A stretch of DNA of 64,000 nucleotides from Pseudoalteromonas luteoviolacea S2607 (lineage in GTDB: Bacteria; Pseudomonadota; Gammaproteobacteria; Enterobacterales; Alteromonadaceae). Position 1 is the stretch's first letter. Each line of letters begins with the position of its first letter. The notes below the pieces were generated by a model. The model worked only from the letters and a program-made list of their open reading frames with translations. It made no database searches and was not told the origin of the DNA. This document shows, one piece after another, positions 46,501 to 54,216 of this stretch. The stretch lies in contig NZ_AUXV01000056.1 of assembly GCF_001625575.1 (NCBI RefSeq), positions 248,001 to 312,000 on the forward strand, written 5' to 3'. Both the position numbers and the translations under genes were made by a program.

Positions 46501-46590
46501 TTCACTATCAAAAAGACTACATCCAGTTAAACCGAGAGTTAAAGCTAACGATGCAGCTACTGGGGTAAGGTAAATTTTTTTATTCACCAC
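43516..46590 (-). CDS. large lipoprotein of unknown function with Cys pair and EF-hand-like loop
   Basis: I do not recognise a family. The 1024-residue protein has a signal peptide with lipobox LTGC (Cys24). Residues 50-190 are beta-rich and hold CDAILGCG (Cys160, Cys166) and an EF-hand-like loop DVNANLKVDFDE (176-187), spaced exactly as in the lipoprotein two genes downstream. Residues of about 200-740 are Ala-rich and helical, probably long coiled coils, with a Cys pair CTGDEC in the middle. A beta-rich C-terminal domain follows. The start is GTG at 46590, five bases after a perfect AAGGAGG, which implies strong translation. It is the first gene of the operon. Confidence 0.88.
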   Translation of the reverse strand: MVNKKIYLTPVAASLALTLGLTGCSLFDSEDGASTVPVDPVTPVDPTDVEGTATAEFNVFVSGKAVKGTMRGAELTVKELKDGELIDIAFRSELVSVEEKATSTTESEAIAKAHAQIIAGSPSSLQTADDGTYGFYIDQSFSGALYITVKTTKSSGFIKCDAILGCGSFSAASSLDVNANLKVDFDEWYQDDLTLNVVKEITAQASRNAKGAEGTTKAYTANATIFTSLATELLQAESENGNAINSEVISKASLNTLLLLLGPDAAKEAILLAGDISIGGAIDFTNVGSDDVVNAGTLALINVASTIQNIASNGTGSSLDSVIGVLKEGVSGGAVKGSNNQAVAALAATLQEEVTKTATVFVAIASGDVEAIKNALRDIAPELSDNAISELADKAKEARDEAIEAGATDESTLNDAAEDSKKAVEDLGCTGDECNAGDQALINEGVAQLSEALSNAQTRFATLNDRFEGLNTSLAAVVAAGQTLDTQAQKEAYLQLADGLVVTIGASNLISDITNLIAQVTLIESSAESFTSLTSAAQAVLTGAQSLIQNANTVNSSYVALVASANEELQKALDAFGDGENIAKILAETTLARIVEAQNDFNAQNNTLDNTVEDATSQFAAATDTSALEGALATAQSAVELFGEINNGVSGILSDIALAKTRAESYVSSATDSQKEEAEQILASVQGIESQFNSDLAAFRAKEQSIRALRTQISAGFDVARGKEGTTRLTSIGFVTKDGADAVFNAGEVVYDVVRDIWEQDLGSGLHTGTAPNYPAWTYTYDTDGYRIELTNAQEGTDISAVAQVNSGASSRIILTWSGMLKAVEGQTVEVKSPDLAECERWALGTIETPNASCSVISIDGNIATIEDAKDFEASKAETFNIVEFIDGQYGFNGTMFAELTSVDANGNPSPLFVDDAIEVADVRINGTTQDLVMGLELALRNEDGVDELGMANVTLDLFNGYAFNVNLVDSDAPLVGEVLINNNSSPLKVGDVLEITNGFRVTYIDGVSIDYTDIDFIGQSTNQ

Positions 46591-47050
46591 TGAGGCCTCC
46601 TTAAATGCCCAACATTTTTCTTTTAGTTATGTAAAGCGTAGTTGTAAAAGCATAAAACTCTAGCGATGGTTCATATTTTTTGTTGGATATTTTGTACTTA
46701 GCTCATAATCAACTATTCTAATTACTGCACTCAGGCCAAACCGAAATACGACAAACCCAACAAACAACACCAAAAACGCAACAATATAAGCGCAAAGAGT
46801 ATAAAAAACCCACAACTTGTTAAATCAATGAAAGCAAATTTATAAATAAAACGCAATACGATCATTAATTAATCATAAAAGTTAAATTTTATTGATTTTT
46901 GCCGTTTAAAAAGTAATTAGTAAGTTAATCGTAGTAAATACGAGACCTAGACGGGATTTGATATTGACGTATTAAACCGAAATGACACTTTTATTAAAGG
47001 GCTATTTGGTGAATTTTGCGAGCAAGTTTAACAGTACAAATCATCAATAA
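46591..47050. other. AT-rich intergenic region upstream of the lipoprotein operon
   Basis: About 460 bases without a gene. The minus-strand operon promoter must lie here, followed by the AAGGAGG ribosome binding site at 46596-46602. The stretch is strongly AT-rich with A-runs, and contains a perfect ATTAATTAAT palindrome near 46864-46873. I found no promoter that stands out. Confidence 0.5.
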
Positions 47051-47491
47051 TCATTGATACGTATACACACTTGGAGAAAAATCTAACTTGTCGTTATTTG
47101 AGTTGTGCAATACGAGTTTCCATTTCATTTCTGACAAATTGCATGACCCTACCATAATCTCTGATTGCCATACCCCCTCCCCTTGCTCTTCAAACAGCAA
47201 TGGGATCTTACCCATGTACATGGACACGCCTTCCAAATGAGCATTGCTAACATCAATAGGCTGCTGTGAAGTAAAAAAAACCTTAAATGGTGTTTCTGGC
47301 TGAGGCTTCTCAATTTCAACCCAAAACGCGATGTTGTCTTGAAAAACACAAGGCATTTCCTGCGTGCAATTTTTAGTTTTAATTGAACGTTCACTTTTTT
47401 CTGAACTTTCATGTATACTTATATCTAGGTCTGAACAAGCCACCAGAAAAGAAACTAAAAATACCACTGCGAATGTTGAAAAATAGCGCAT
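47051..47491 (-). CDS. small lipoprotein of unknown function, upstream of ccoN
   Basis: The 146-residue protein has a lipoprotein signal peptide with lipobox LVAC (Cys19), a charged linker, a Cys pair in CTQEMPC and a beta-rich domain: KVFFTSQQPI, EGVSMYMGKIPLLFEEQGEGVWQSEIMVGSC. The MGKIP...F...G.W...I pattern resembles small immunoglobulin-like periplasmic proteins of the FixH/YtkA type, some of which act in copper or oxidase assembly. The family is uncertain. It is divergent from the cbb3 oxidase operon, which suggests but does not prove a link. Confidence 0.75.
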   Translation of the reverse strand: MRYFSTFAVVFLVSFLVACSDLDISIHESSEKSERSIKTKNCTQEMPCVFQDNIAFWVEIEKPQPETPFKVFFTSQQPIDVSNAHLEGVSMYMGKIPLLFEEQGEGVWQSEIMVGSCNLSEMKWKLVLHNSNNDKLDFSPSVYTYQ

Positions 47492-47824
47492 AATTTAAAC
47501 TGACATCAGGCTTAGTAAGTAAGCTCAATGTTACGCTTTTCGATTGGTTTGAGCCAGTTAAGTTTAGGTAGAGTCTAGATTTGGTGCGGCAAAACTCGTT
47601 ACATACAGTCTACTCACTGAAAATTTGATTGATGTCATGCTTTAGGGTGTTTTAGGTATCTTTTGTTTTGCAAAAAAATTATTATTTCCTTGCAAAAATA
47701 AGGGTTTCTCGGGCGTGCTTTGTCACTTTAGCGTACTCAAAGCAAGCCTGTTGAAATATAAAAATAGGGCCTGTTTTACAGGTTATTCATTTCTAATCGC
47801 ATTAACTGCAGCGGAATCCAGAAA
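47492..47824. other. regulatory region between lipoprotein gene and ccoN
   Basis: About 330 bases without a gene. It contains the FNR-like box described separately and a G+C-poor leader of about 150 bases before ccoN. No hairpin stands out in the leader. Confidence 0.5.
47625..47638 (+). promoter_or_regulatory. FNR-like box upstream of ccoNOQP
   Basis: TTGATTGATGTCAT matches the FNR consensus TTGAT-N4-ATCAA at eight of ten positions. A possible -10, TATCTT, lies at 47657-47662, so the box would be centred about -38 to -41 from the start, the usual place for activation. fnr itself is encoded 7 kb downstream, and cbb3 oxidases are commonly FNR targets. Confidence 0.5.
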
Positions 47825-49258
47825 ATGAGCCAAACAGTAGCATCACAAACTGAGTACAATTATAAAGTTGTACGCCAATTCGCTATAATGACAGTGATTT
47901 GGGGCATCGTTGGCATGGGTGTAGGTGTCTTTATCGCAGCGCAACTCGCTTGGCCTGCTTTAAACTTCGACATTCCATGGTTAACTTACTCTCGACTTCG
48001 TCCGTTACATACGAACGCTGTTATTTTCGCATTTGGTACAAGTGCATTATTTGCAACATCGTATTATGTTGTTCAACGCACATGTCAAACGCGTTTATTC
48101 TCCGATAAACTAGCTTCTTTTACTTTTTGGGGCTGGCAAGCAATCATAGTTGCAGCAGCAATTACACTTCCTTTGGGTATCACAAGCTCAAAAGAGTATG
48201 CTGAACTAGAATGGCCAATTGATATCGCAATTGCTGTCGTTTGGGTAACATATGCCGTGGTTTTCTTTGGCACGCTTATTAATCGTAAAGTATCTCACAT
48301 TTACGTTGCCAACTGGTTCTATGCAGGGTTTATAATTACTGTGGCTGTTTTACACATCGTAAACAGCATGGCTGTGCCCGTTTCTTTAACAAAGTCTTAC
48401 TCTATTTACGCTGGTGCAGTAGACGCCATGGTTCAATGGTGGTACGGACACAACGCCGTAGGCTTCTTACTCACAGCTGGCTTTTTAGGAATGATGTATT
48501 ACTTTGTTCCTAAGCAAGCAGGACGTCCGGTATATTCATACCGCTTATCAGTCGTCCACTTCTGGGCGCTAGTTTCTTTGTATATTTGGGCAGGTCCTCA
48601 CCACCTTCATTACACCGCTCTACCTGATTGGACGCAGTCTTTGGGTATGGTTATGTCTGTTATCCTCTTCGTGCCTTCTTGGGGCGGGATGATTAACGGT
48701 ATTATGACGTTGTCGGGAGCATGGCATAAACTTCGTACTGACCCAGTATTAAGGTTCTTAGTTGTTTCTCTTTCGTTCTACGGCATGTCAACGTTTGAAG
48801 GCCCAATGATGGCAATCAAATCGGTTAACGCCCTTTCTCACTACACAGACTGGACTGTCGGTCACGTACATTCAGGTGCACTTGGTTGGGTTGCTATGAT
48901 TTCAATAGGCGCAATCTACCACCTAATTCCAGCATTGTTTGGTCATGCAAATATGTATAGCGTTAAATTAGTAAATACGCATTTCTGGCTTCATACCGTT
49001 GGTGTAGTTTTGTACATCGTTGCAATGTGGATCTCTGGTGTAATGCAAGGCCTTATGTGGCGAGCGGTTAATTCTGACGGAACATTAATGTATAGCTTTG
49101 TGCAGTCGCTAGAAGCATCTTACCCATTCTATGTTATGCGTTTCTTAGGTGGTGTGTTCATCGTCGTAGGCATGCTAGTTATGGCCTATAACGTGTTCCG
49201 CACTGTTACAGCGAAAAGTGGCTCTTTAGCTACCGATGCAAACACACAAATGGCTTAA
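47825..49258 (+). CDS. ccoN: cbb3-type cytochrome c oxidase subunit I
   Basis: CcoN is the catalytic, haem-copper subunit of the high-affinity cbb3 oxidase in the inner membrane. The 477 residues contain about 12 membrane segments. Haem and copper ligands appear in LRPLHTNAVIFAFG, in WWYGHNAVGFLLTAGFLG and in WAGPHHLHYTALPDW, and late histidines in DWTVGHVHSGALGWV. It heads the operon ccoNOQP, with ccoO twelve bases downstream. Confidence 0.97.
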   Translation: MSQTVASQTEYNYKVVRQFAIMTVIWGIVGMGVGVFIAAQLAWPALNFDIPWLTYSRLRPLHTNAVIFAFGTSALFATSYYVVQRTCQTRLFSDKLASFTFWGWQAIIVAAAITLPLGITSSKEYAELEWPIDIAIAVVWVTYAVVFFGTLINRKVSHIYVANWFYAGFIITVAVLHIVNSMAVPVSLTKSYSIYAGAVDAMVQWWYGHNAVGFLLTAGFLGMMYYFVPKQAGRPVYSYRLSVVHFWALVSLYIWAGPHHLHYTALPDWTQSLGMVMSVILFVPSWGGMINGIMTLSGAWHKLRTDPVLRFLVVSLSFYGMSTFEGPMMAIKSVNALSHYTDWTVGHVHSGALGWVAMISIGAIYHLIPALFGHANMYSVKLVNTHFWLHTVGVVLYIVAMWISGVMQGLMWRAVNSDGTLMYSFVQSLEASYPFYVMRFLGGVFIVVGMLVMAYNVFRTVTAKSGSLATDANTQMA

Positions 49259-49270
49259 GGGGTAACGAAT

Positions 49271-49891
49271 ATGAGCAGCAATGGTTCTACTAATAAACAT
49301 GAAATTGTAGAAAAGAATGTCGGCTTAATGGCTATTTTAACAGTGTTTGCAATCAGCTTTGGTGCACTTGTGGAGATTACTCCACTTATGTTCCAAAAAG
49401 ACACAACCCAACCTGTTGATGGCTTACGTCCACTTACAGCACTAGAGATGGAAGGACGAGATATTTATGTGAGAGAAGGTTGTTATAACTGCCATTCTCA
49501 GATGATCCGCCCTTTTAGAGATGAGGTTGAGCGCTATGGCCATTATTCAGTAGCTGGCGAATCGGTTTGGGATCACCCTTTTCAATGGGGTTCTAAACGC
49601 ACTGGGCCCGATTTAGCCCGTGTAGGTGGCCGCTATTCTGATGATTGGCACTATGCACACCTAATCGACCCTCGCTCAGTAGTTCCCGAATCGAATATGC
49701 CTGGCTATCCTTGGCTCGAAGAGAACATTCTGGATGGTAAATTAACTGCCAAAAAACTTGAGGTCTTTAAAAACTTCGGCGTTCCTTATACCGACGAAGA
49801 TATTCAAGGTGCAAAAGCAGCTGTTGAGGGCAAAACAGAAATGGAAGCGCTCATCGCCTATTTGCAACAACTTGGCACGCATTTGAAGTAA
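49271..49891 (+). CDS. ccoO: cbb3-type cytochrome c oxidase subunit II
   Basis: CcoO is a membrane-anchored monohaem cytochrome c that passes electrons to CcoN. The 206 residues have one N-terminal membrane helix (LMAILTVFAISFGALVEI) and the haem motif CYNCH at 71-75, followed by SQMIRPFRDEVERYG, typical of the family. The axial Met is probably in ESNMPGYPWL. GGGG precedes the start. Confidence 0.97.
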   Translation: MSSNGSTNKHEIVEKNVGLMAILTVFAISFGALVEITPLMFQKDTTQPVDGLRPLTALEMEGRDIYVREGCYNCHSQMIRPFRDEVERYGHYSVAGESVWDHPFQWGSKRTGPDLARVGGRYSDDWHYAHLIDPRSVVPESNMPGYPWLEENILDGKLTAKKLEVFKNFGVPYTDEDIQGAKAAVEGKTEMEALIAYLQQLGTHLK

Positions 49892-49897
49892 TTAATT

Positions 49898-50083
49898 ATG
49901 GATTATGGCACATACAGAGGCATTTTAACTCTGGTAATTTTAGTACTGTTCATTGTGATTGTTGTGTGGGCTTATAGCAAGCGGACCAAAGGTAGATTTG
50001 ACGACGCCGCTAAAGCAATTTTCGACGACGAAATTAAACATGACAACACGATCTCAAAAGAGGAAAAGGAGTCTGAAAAATGA
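49898..50083 (+). CDS. ccoQ: cbb3-type oxidase subunit CcoQ/FixQ
   Basis: The 61-residue protein is a single membrane helix (LTLVILVLFIVIVVWAYS) followed by a charged tail with KRTKGRFDDAAKAIF. CcoQ stabilises the oxidase core and its contact with CcoP in other bacteria. It starts seven bases after ccoO and overlaps ccoP by four bases (ATGA). Confidence 0.93.
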   Translation: MDYGTYRGILTLVILVLFIVIVVWAYSKRTKGRFDDAAKAIFDDEIKHDNTISKEEKESEK

Positions 50084-51045
50084 CTAGCTTTTGGAGTATT
50101 TGGGTCATCGTATTGACCCTAGCATGTCTGGCTCTGATATTTGGCCTGCTTATTTGGAACCTGAAAAACTACACAGGTGTCGAAGAAGGCGAAAGCTGTG
50201 GTCACGAGTTTGACGGCATCGAAGAATTAAACAACCCACTACCAAAATGGTGGACCTATATGTTCTTCGCAACCTTTGTTTGGTCAGTTTACTACTTAGC
50301 AATGTACCCAGGCTTGGGTAACTTTGCCGGTTTGTTAGGCTGGACGAGTTCCAACCAAGGTGTCACTTCGATGGAAGAATCCAAGCAAGCCGTGCTAGAC
50401 GCAAAACAAAGTGGCGTCTGGGTGCAACTTGATAAAGAGTTTGAAGCCGCAGACGAGCGATTCGGACCTATATTCAAAGCTTTTGCTCAGCAAGACGTAT
50501 TGGCACTAGCAAAAAACAACGAAGCACTTGAAATCGGCCAACGTCTGTATGCGCAAAACTGCGCACAGTGTCACGGCTCAGATGCACGTGGTGGATTGGG
50601 TTTCCCTAACCTAACTGATAAAGACTGGTTATATGGTGGCAACCCAGACCAAATTAAAGAAACCTTGTTACATGGTCGCGTTGCCGCAATGCCTGGCTGG
50701 GAAGCGGCGCTAGGCGAGCAAGGCGTTAAAGAGATGACAGCTTATGTTCTTAGTTTGTCAGGTCGTAAAGTCAATCAGAAAGACGCTGATGCAGGCAAAA
50801 GTAAATTTGCAATGTGTGCCGCATGTCACGGCATGGATGGCAAAGGTTCCGTTGCACATAACTTACCATTTGGTGCGCCAGACTTGACTGACAATATATG
50901 GCTTTATGGTGGCTCTCAAAGAGCTGTTGAAGAGTCAGTTCGTCACGGTCGTGCGGGTGTGATGCCAGCTTGGAAAGACATACTAGGAGAAGATAAGGTC
51001 CACTTATTAACTGCATATGTCTACAGCCTTTCACAAGACAAATAA
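50080..51045 (+). CDS. ccoP: cbb3-type cytochrome c oxidase dihaem subunit III
   Basis: CcoP is the dihaem cytochrome c that accepts electrons from soluble cytochromes. The 321 residues contain an N-terminal membrane helix, a second one around PKWWTYMFFATFVWSVYYLA, and two haem motifs, CAQCH at 161-165 and CAACH at 246-250, each followed by a Met ligand region (AAMPGW and GVMPAW). A terminator follows the gene. Confidence 0.97.
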   Translation: MTSFWSIWVIVLTLACLALIFGLLIWNLKNYTGVEEGESCGHEFDGIEELNNPLPKWWTYMFFATFVWSVYYLAMYPGLGNFAGLLGWTSSNQGVTSMEESKQAVLDAKQSGVWVQLDKEFEAADERFGPIFKAFAQQDVLALAKNNEALEIGQRLYAQNCAQCHGSDARGGLGFPNLTDKDWLYGGNPDQIKETLLHGRVAAMPGWEAALGEQGVKEMTAYVLSLSGRKVNQKDADAGKSKFAMCAACHGMDGKGSVAHNLPFGAPDLTDNIWLYGGSQRAVEESVRHGRAGVMPAWKDILGEDKVHLLTAYVYSLSQDK

Positions 51046-51063
51046 GTAAATTATATTAACCTA

Positions 51064-51090
51064 GTAAGCCTCTGGTATTCAGAGGCTTAC
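51064..51090 (+). terminator. terminator of ccoNOQP
   Basis: GTAAGCCTCTG (51064-51074) pairs perfectly with CAGAGGCTTAC (51080-51090) around a five-base loop and is followed by TTTTT. This separates ccoNOQP from fixH-ccoI-ccoS. Confidence 0.9.
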
Positions 51091-51176
51091 TTTTTAAAAA
51101 AGCAAACACCTAAACTTTAAACATTTATACAACCGTACTTTAAGTACATAACAACATTGTAAAGTAGTGAACAATT

Positions 51177-51668
51177 ATGAATCCAACTCCGTGGTATAAG
51201 AATTTTTGGCCTTGGTTTTTAATGTTTTTCCCGCTTGTTACGATTATAGCGTGCGTTATTTTGGTCAGTGTTGCCGTAGGCAATGGGCCCGATATGGTAG
51301 TTGATGATTATTATAAAAAAGGCAAAGCTATCAACTTAGAATTAAGCAAATTTAATAAAGCAAAAGCGCTTTATTTGCACGGAGATTTGCAAGTAGAAAA
51401 CGACAGAGTAAGCTTCAATTTCACCAAAGGCGATCATAGCAAAGTAAACGCGCTTAAAGTCTCTTTTTATCACCGCACTATTAAAGAGTACGATTTTTCC
51501 CTTACCCTCTTAGCCAACGCCAGTGGTGCATTCACTGGATTGCTTGAAAAACCTCACCAAGGCGCTTTTACTGTTTTTATCGAGCCTATGGATGGGAGTT
51601 GGAAAATGAAAGAGAATCTACAATTGCCAACTAAGAGTCTTATTTCAATCACACCGCAGTACAAGTAG
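51177..51668 (+). CDS. ccoH: FixH family protein
   Basis: FixH/CcoH is an inner-membrane protein needed for cbb3 oxidase assembly. The 163 residues have one N-terminal membrane helix after WYKNFWPWFLMFFP, the characteristic VVDDYYKKGKAINLEL, and a periplasmic beta domain. A terminator upstream implies its own promoter in 51091-51176; that gap contains a GTACTT-T-AAGTAC dyad (51135-51147). ccoI starts five bases downstream. Confidence 0.9.
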   Translation: MNPTPWYKNFWPWFLMFFPLVTIIACVILVSVAVGNGPDMVVDDYYKKGKAINLELSKFNKAKALYLHGDLQVENDRVSFNFTKGDHSKVNALKVSFYHRTIKEYDFSLTLLANASGAFTGLLEKPHQGAFTVFIEPMDGSWKMKENLQLPTKSLISITPQYK

Positions 51669-51673
51669 GCGAT

Positions 51674-54046
51674 ATGGCAAAAAGTTGTTTTCATTGCCTT
51701 GAGCCCATACCAAAGGGTTTTACTGGCGAAATTATTTTTGAAGGTGTTTCTAACCCGGTTTGCTGTACCGGGTGTCAAGCCGTCGCTGACACTATACTCG
51801 CCCAAGGCATGAGCGATTATTATAAATTTAGAACCGAAACCAACGGTAAAGTCGAAGAACTAGTTCCTGAAAAACTCAAAGAATTAACGAGTTACGATAA
51901 CCAAGATATACAGCGAGACTTTGTTGATCAGCAGGGAGATCTTAAAGAAGTATTATTAAGCGTCGAAGGTATAAGTTGTGCCGCGTGTGCTTGGCTAATC
52001 GAAAAACAACTTCTTGCGATCTCAGGCGTCAAGCGAGTCGATGTCAATACTTCAACCCATCGCGCCATGATTTTGTGGCAAGACAAAAATGCCAAACTCA
52101 GTGAAATCATTGCTGCGCTCATGCAAATTGGCTACAAAGCCTACCCTTTCCAAGCTGATGAAGAAGCAAGTCAAAAACAAGCTGCTGCCAAAGCTTATAT
52201 GAGACGCTTAGGTGTTGCAGGCCTCATGACTATGCAAGTAATGATGTTTGCCTTTGCAATGTACTTTGGCATGTTTTCTGGCATGGATGAGGGATTTGAG
52301 CAGTATTTTAGATGGATCAGTTTAGTTTTAGCTTCACCTGTTATTTTATACTCCGCACTGCCCTTTTTGACCAATGCAGTAAAAGGCCTACAAAGTAAAC
52401 AACTCAATATGGACTTACCTGTGTCCCTTGCTATTTTTGGCGCTTATGGTGCGAGTTGCTATGCCACTGTGATGTCGGTTGGCGAGGTCTATTTCGAATC
52501 GATTTGTATGTTTACATTTTTATTGCTGCTGGGTAAGTATCTTGAGTTTAGAGCGCGAATGAAAGCAAGTGAATTTACAGCAAACTTACAAAAACTGCTG
52601 CCGTTGACCGCAAGAAAAATATCAGGCAACAAAGAAGAAGTCATTGCCGCGAAAAGCCTGCAATTAAATGACATGATTTTAGTAAAACCAGGTGAAGCAA
52701 TTCCAGCCGATGGTCTAGTCGTCGAAGGAAACAGTACCGTCGACGAGTCAATGATGACAGGTGAGCATCTGCCAATCAAAAAGTTTGAACGTCACCAAGT
52801 TTATGCTGGCACATTAAATCACGATGGCTTAATTACGGTTCGTATCAATAAGGTTGGACAAAATACTTTACTCAACCAAATCATTAAACTACAACATAAT
52901 GCGTTGATGAAAAGGCCAAAAATTGTTGAAGTAACAGATAAAGTGGCACAGTGGTTCGTCGCTTGCCTTTTAGTTTTTGCCTCAATAACGGCGATTGGTT
53001 GGTATCACGTAGAGCCCGAACATGCATTTTGGGTAACCATTGCTGTGCTTGTAGCAACCTGTCCATGTGCACTTAGTTTGGCTATACCAACAGCACTCAC
53101 CTGCGCCGTTGCAACGCTCACCAAAAAAGGAATTTTGATAAAAGAAAGTCATGTTCTTGAAACCACGCCTAAGGTAACGCGTTATGCCTTTGATAAAACA
53201 GGCACACTTACTGAGGGGCGTTTTTCCATCATAAAAACAACCATGCTTGATCAGAGTTATTCTGTTGAGCAAGCGCTTGGATTCGCAAGCGCATTAGAAA
53301 GATACTCTGAGCACCCTATCGCAAAAGCATTTACGCAAAAGGATGCACAAGTTATTGAGATAACTTCTCCTTCCGTGAAAACAGGGCTTGGCGTCTCCGG
53401 TGAAATGAATGGCAAACAGATTGCGATAGGAAAACCTAATTGGTTTAACAATCATGCGTCATTTGCACAAGCAACCCTTTTTATCAACGAGCAGCCTATT
53501 GCAGACTTTTATCTTCAAGATAAAGTTCGAGATAGCGCACATAAAGTAGTCGCTTATTTGCAAAGCAAAAACCTAACCTGCCATATGCTTACAGGCGACA
53601 GCTCAAATGCAGCAAAAGACTTAGCTGATGAGCTTGGGCTTGATTCATTCAAACAAGCGTGTTCACCCAAAGACAAGCAGATCAGTGTTGAAAAGTGGTC
53701 AAGAGAACAAGATGTTGTTGCCATGATTGGTGATGGCGTAAACGATAGCCCTGTATTTAATAGCGCTCATTTATCAATTGCGATGGAAACCGGTGCCGAT
53801 ATTTCAAAAAATACAGCCGATGTAGTACTGTTAAATAGTGATTTGAACTCACTACGGACACTGCAAACAGTTGCTGTCAAAACTAAGCGAATCATTAAGC
53901 AGAATTTGACGATTTCGTTACTTTATAACGGCTCCATTTTACCGTTGGCTGCCATGGGGATGGTGCCTCCTTGGCTTGCAGTAATAGGTATGTCGGCAAG
54001 CTCGATTGTCGTAATTTCTAACTCATTGAGGTTATTAAAACTATGA
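51674..54046 (+). CDS. ccoI: copper-transporting P1B-type ATPase CcoI
   Basis: CcoI moves Cu(I) across the inner membrane for the CcoN copper site. The 790 residues contain an N-terminal Cys-rich segment (CFHCLEPIPKG, CCTGCQAV), an HMA domain with CAAC at 102-105, eight predicted membrane helices with the ion site CPC at 463-465, the phosphorylated Asp507 in DKTGT and MIGDGVNDSPVF. The N-terminal ferredoxin-like cluster is typical of CcoI/FixI rather than the CopA detoxification pumps. ccoS overlaps by four bases. Confidence 0.95.
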   Translation: MAKSCFHCLEPIPKGFTGEIIFEGVSNPVCCTGCQAVADTILAQGMSDYYKFRTETNGKVEELVPEKLKELTSYDNQDIQRDFVDQQGDLKEVLLSVEGISCAACAWLIEKQLLAISGVKRVDVNTSTHRAMILWQDKNAKLSEIIAALMQIGYKAYPFQADEEASQKQAAAKAYMRRLGVAGLMTMQVMMFAFAMYFGMFSGMDEGFEQYFRWISLVLASPVILYSALPFLTNAVKGLQSKQLNMDLPVSLAIFGAYGASCYATVMSVGEVYFESICMFTFLLLLGKYLEFRARMKASEFTANLQKLLPLTARKISGNKEEVIAAKSLQLNDMILVKPGEAIPADGLVVEGNSTVDESMMTGEHLPIKKFERHQVYAGTLNHDGLITVRINKVGQNTLLNQIIKLQHNALMKRPKIVEVTDKVAQWFVACLLVFASITAIGWYHVEPEHAFWVTIAVLVATCPCALSLAIPTALTCAVATLTKKGILIKESHVLETTPKVTRYAFDKTGTLTEGRFSIIKTTMLDQSYSVEQALGFASALERYSEHPIAKAFTQKDAQVIEITSPSVKTGLGVSGEMNGKQIAIGKPNWFNNHASFAQATLFINEQPIADFYLQDKVRDSAHKVVAYLQSKNLTCHMLTGDSSNAAKDLADELGLDSFKQACSPKDKQISVEKWSREQDVVAMIGDGVNDSPVFNSAHLSIAMETGADISKNTADVVLLNSDLNSLRTLQTVAVKTKRIIKQNLTISLLYNGSILPLAAMGMVPPWLAVIGMSASSIVVISNSLRLLKL

Positions 54047-54216
54047 GTATTATCTATGTACTAATTCCCATAGCGATTCTATTTGTCGTCATTGCCATTG
54101 GCGTATTCTTTTGGGCTGTAAGAAGTGAGCAATTTTCTGATTTAAATAAGCAAGCGCACAGCATATTGTTTGAAGATGACAAAGAGCAGCACAAAAAGAG
54201 CAATGATGGAAATTAA
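54043..54216 (+). CDS. ccoS: cbb3-type oxidase assembly protein CcoS
   Basis: The gene is short, 57 codons. Its ATG overlaps the ccoI stop as ATGA, and it ends with TAA at 54214-54216. The product is a single membrane helix (IYVLIPIAILFVVIAIGVFFWAV) followed by RSEQFSDLNKQAHSILFEDD, the conserved FWAVRSGQFDDL-like pattern of CcoS. CcoS is needed to insert haem and copper into cbb3 oxidase in Rhodobacter. It overlaps the next gene slightly. Confidence 0.93.
   Translation: MSIIYVLIPIAILFVVIAIGVFFWAVRSEQFSDLNKQAHSILFEDDKEQHKKSNDGN

Noticed and set aside
45653..46573. Plus-strand open frames of 123 and 125 codons opposite the large lipoprotein gene
   Set aside because: They are mirror frames of an Ala/Ser-rich coding region; the minus-strand protein has a signal peptide and perfect ribosome binding site.
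51135..51147. GTACTT-T-AAGTAC before fixH as a regulator binding site
   Set aside because: The dyad is short and AT-rich and may be chance; no promoter boxes fit around it clearly, so I only mention it with the gene.
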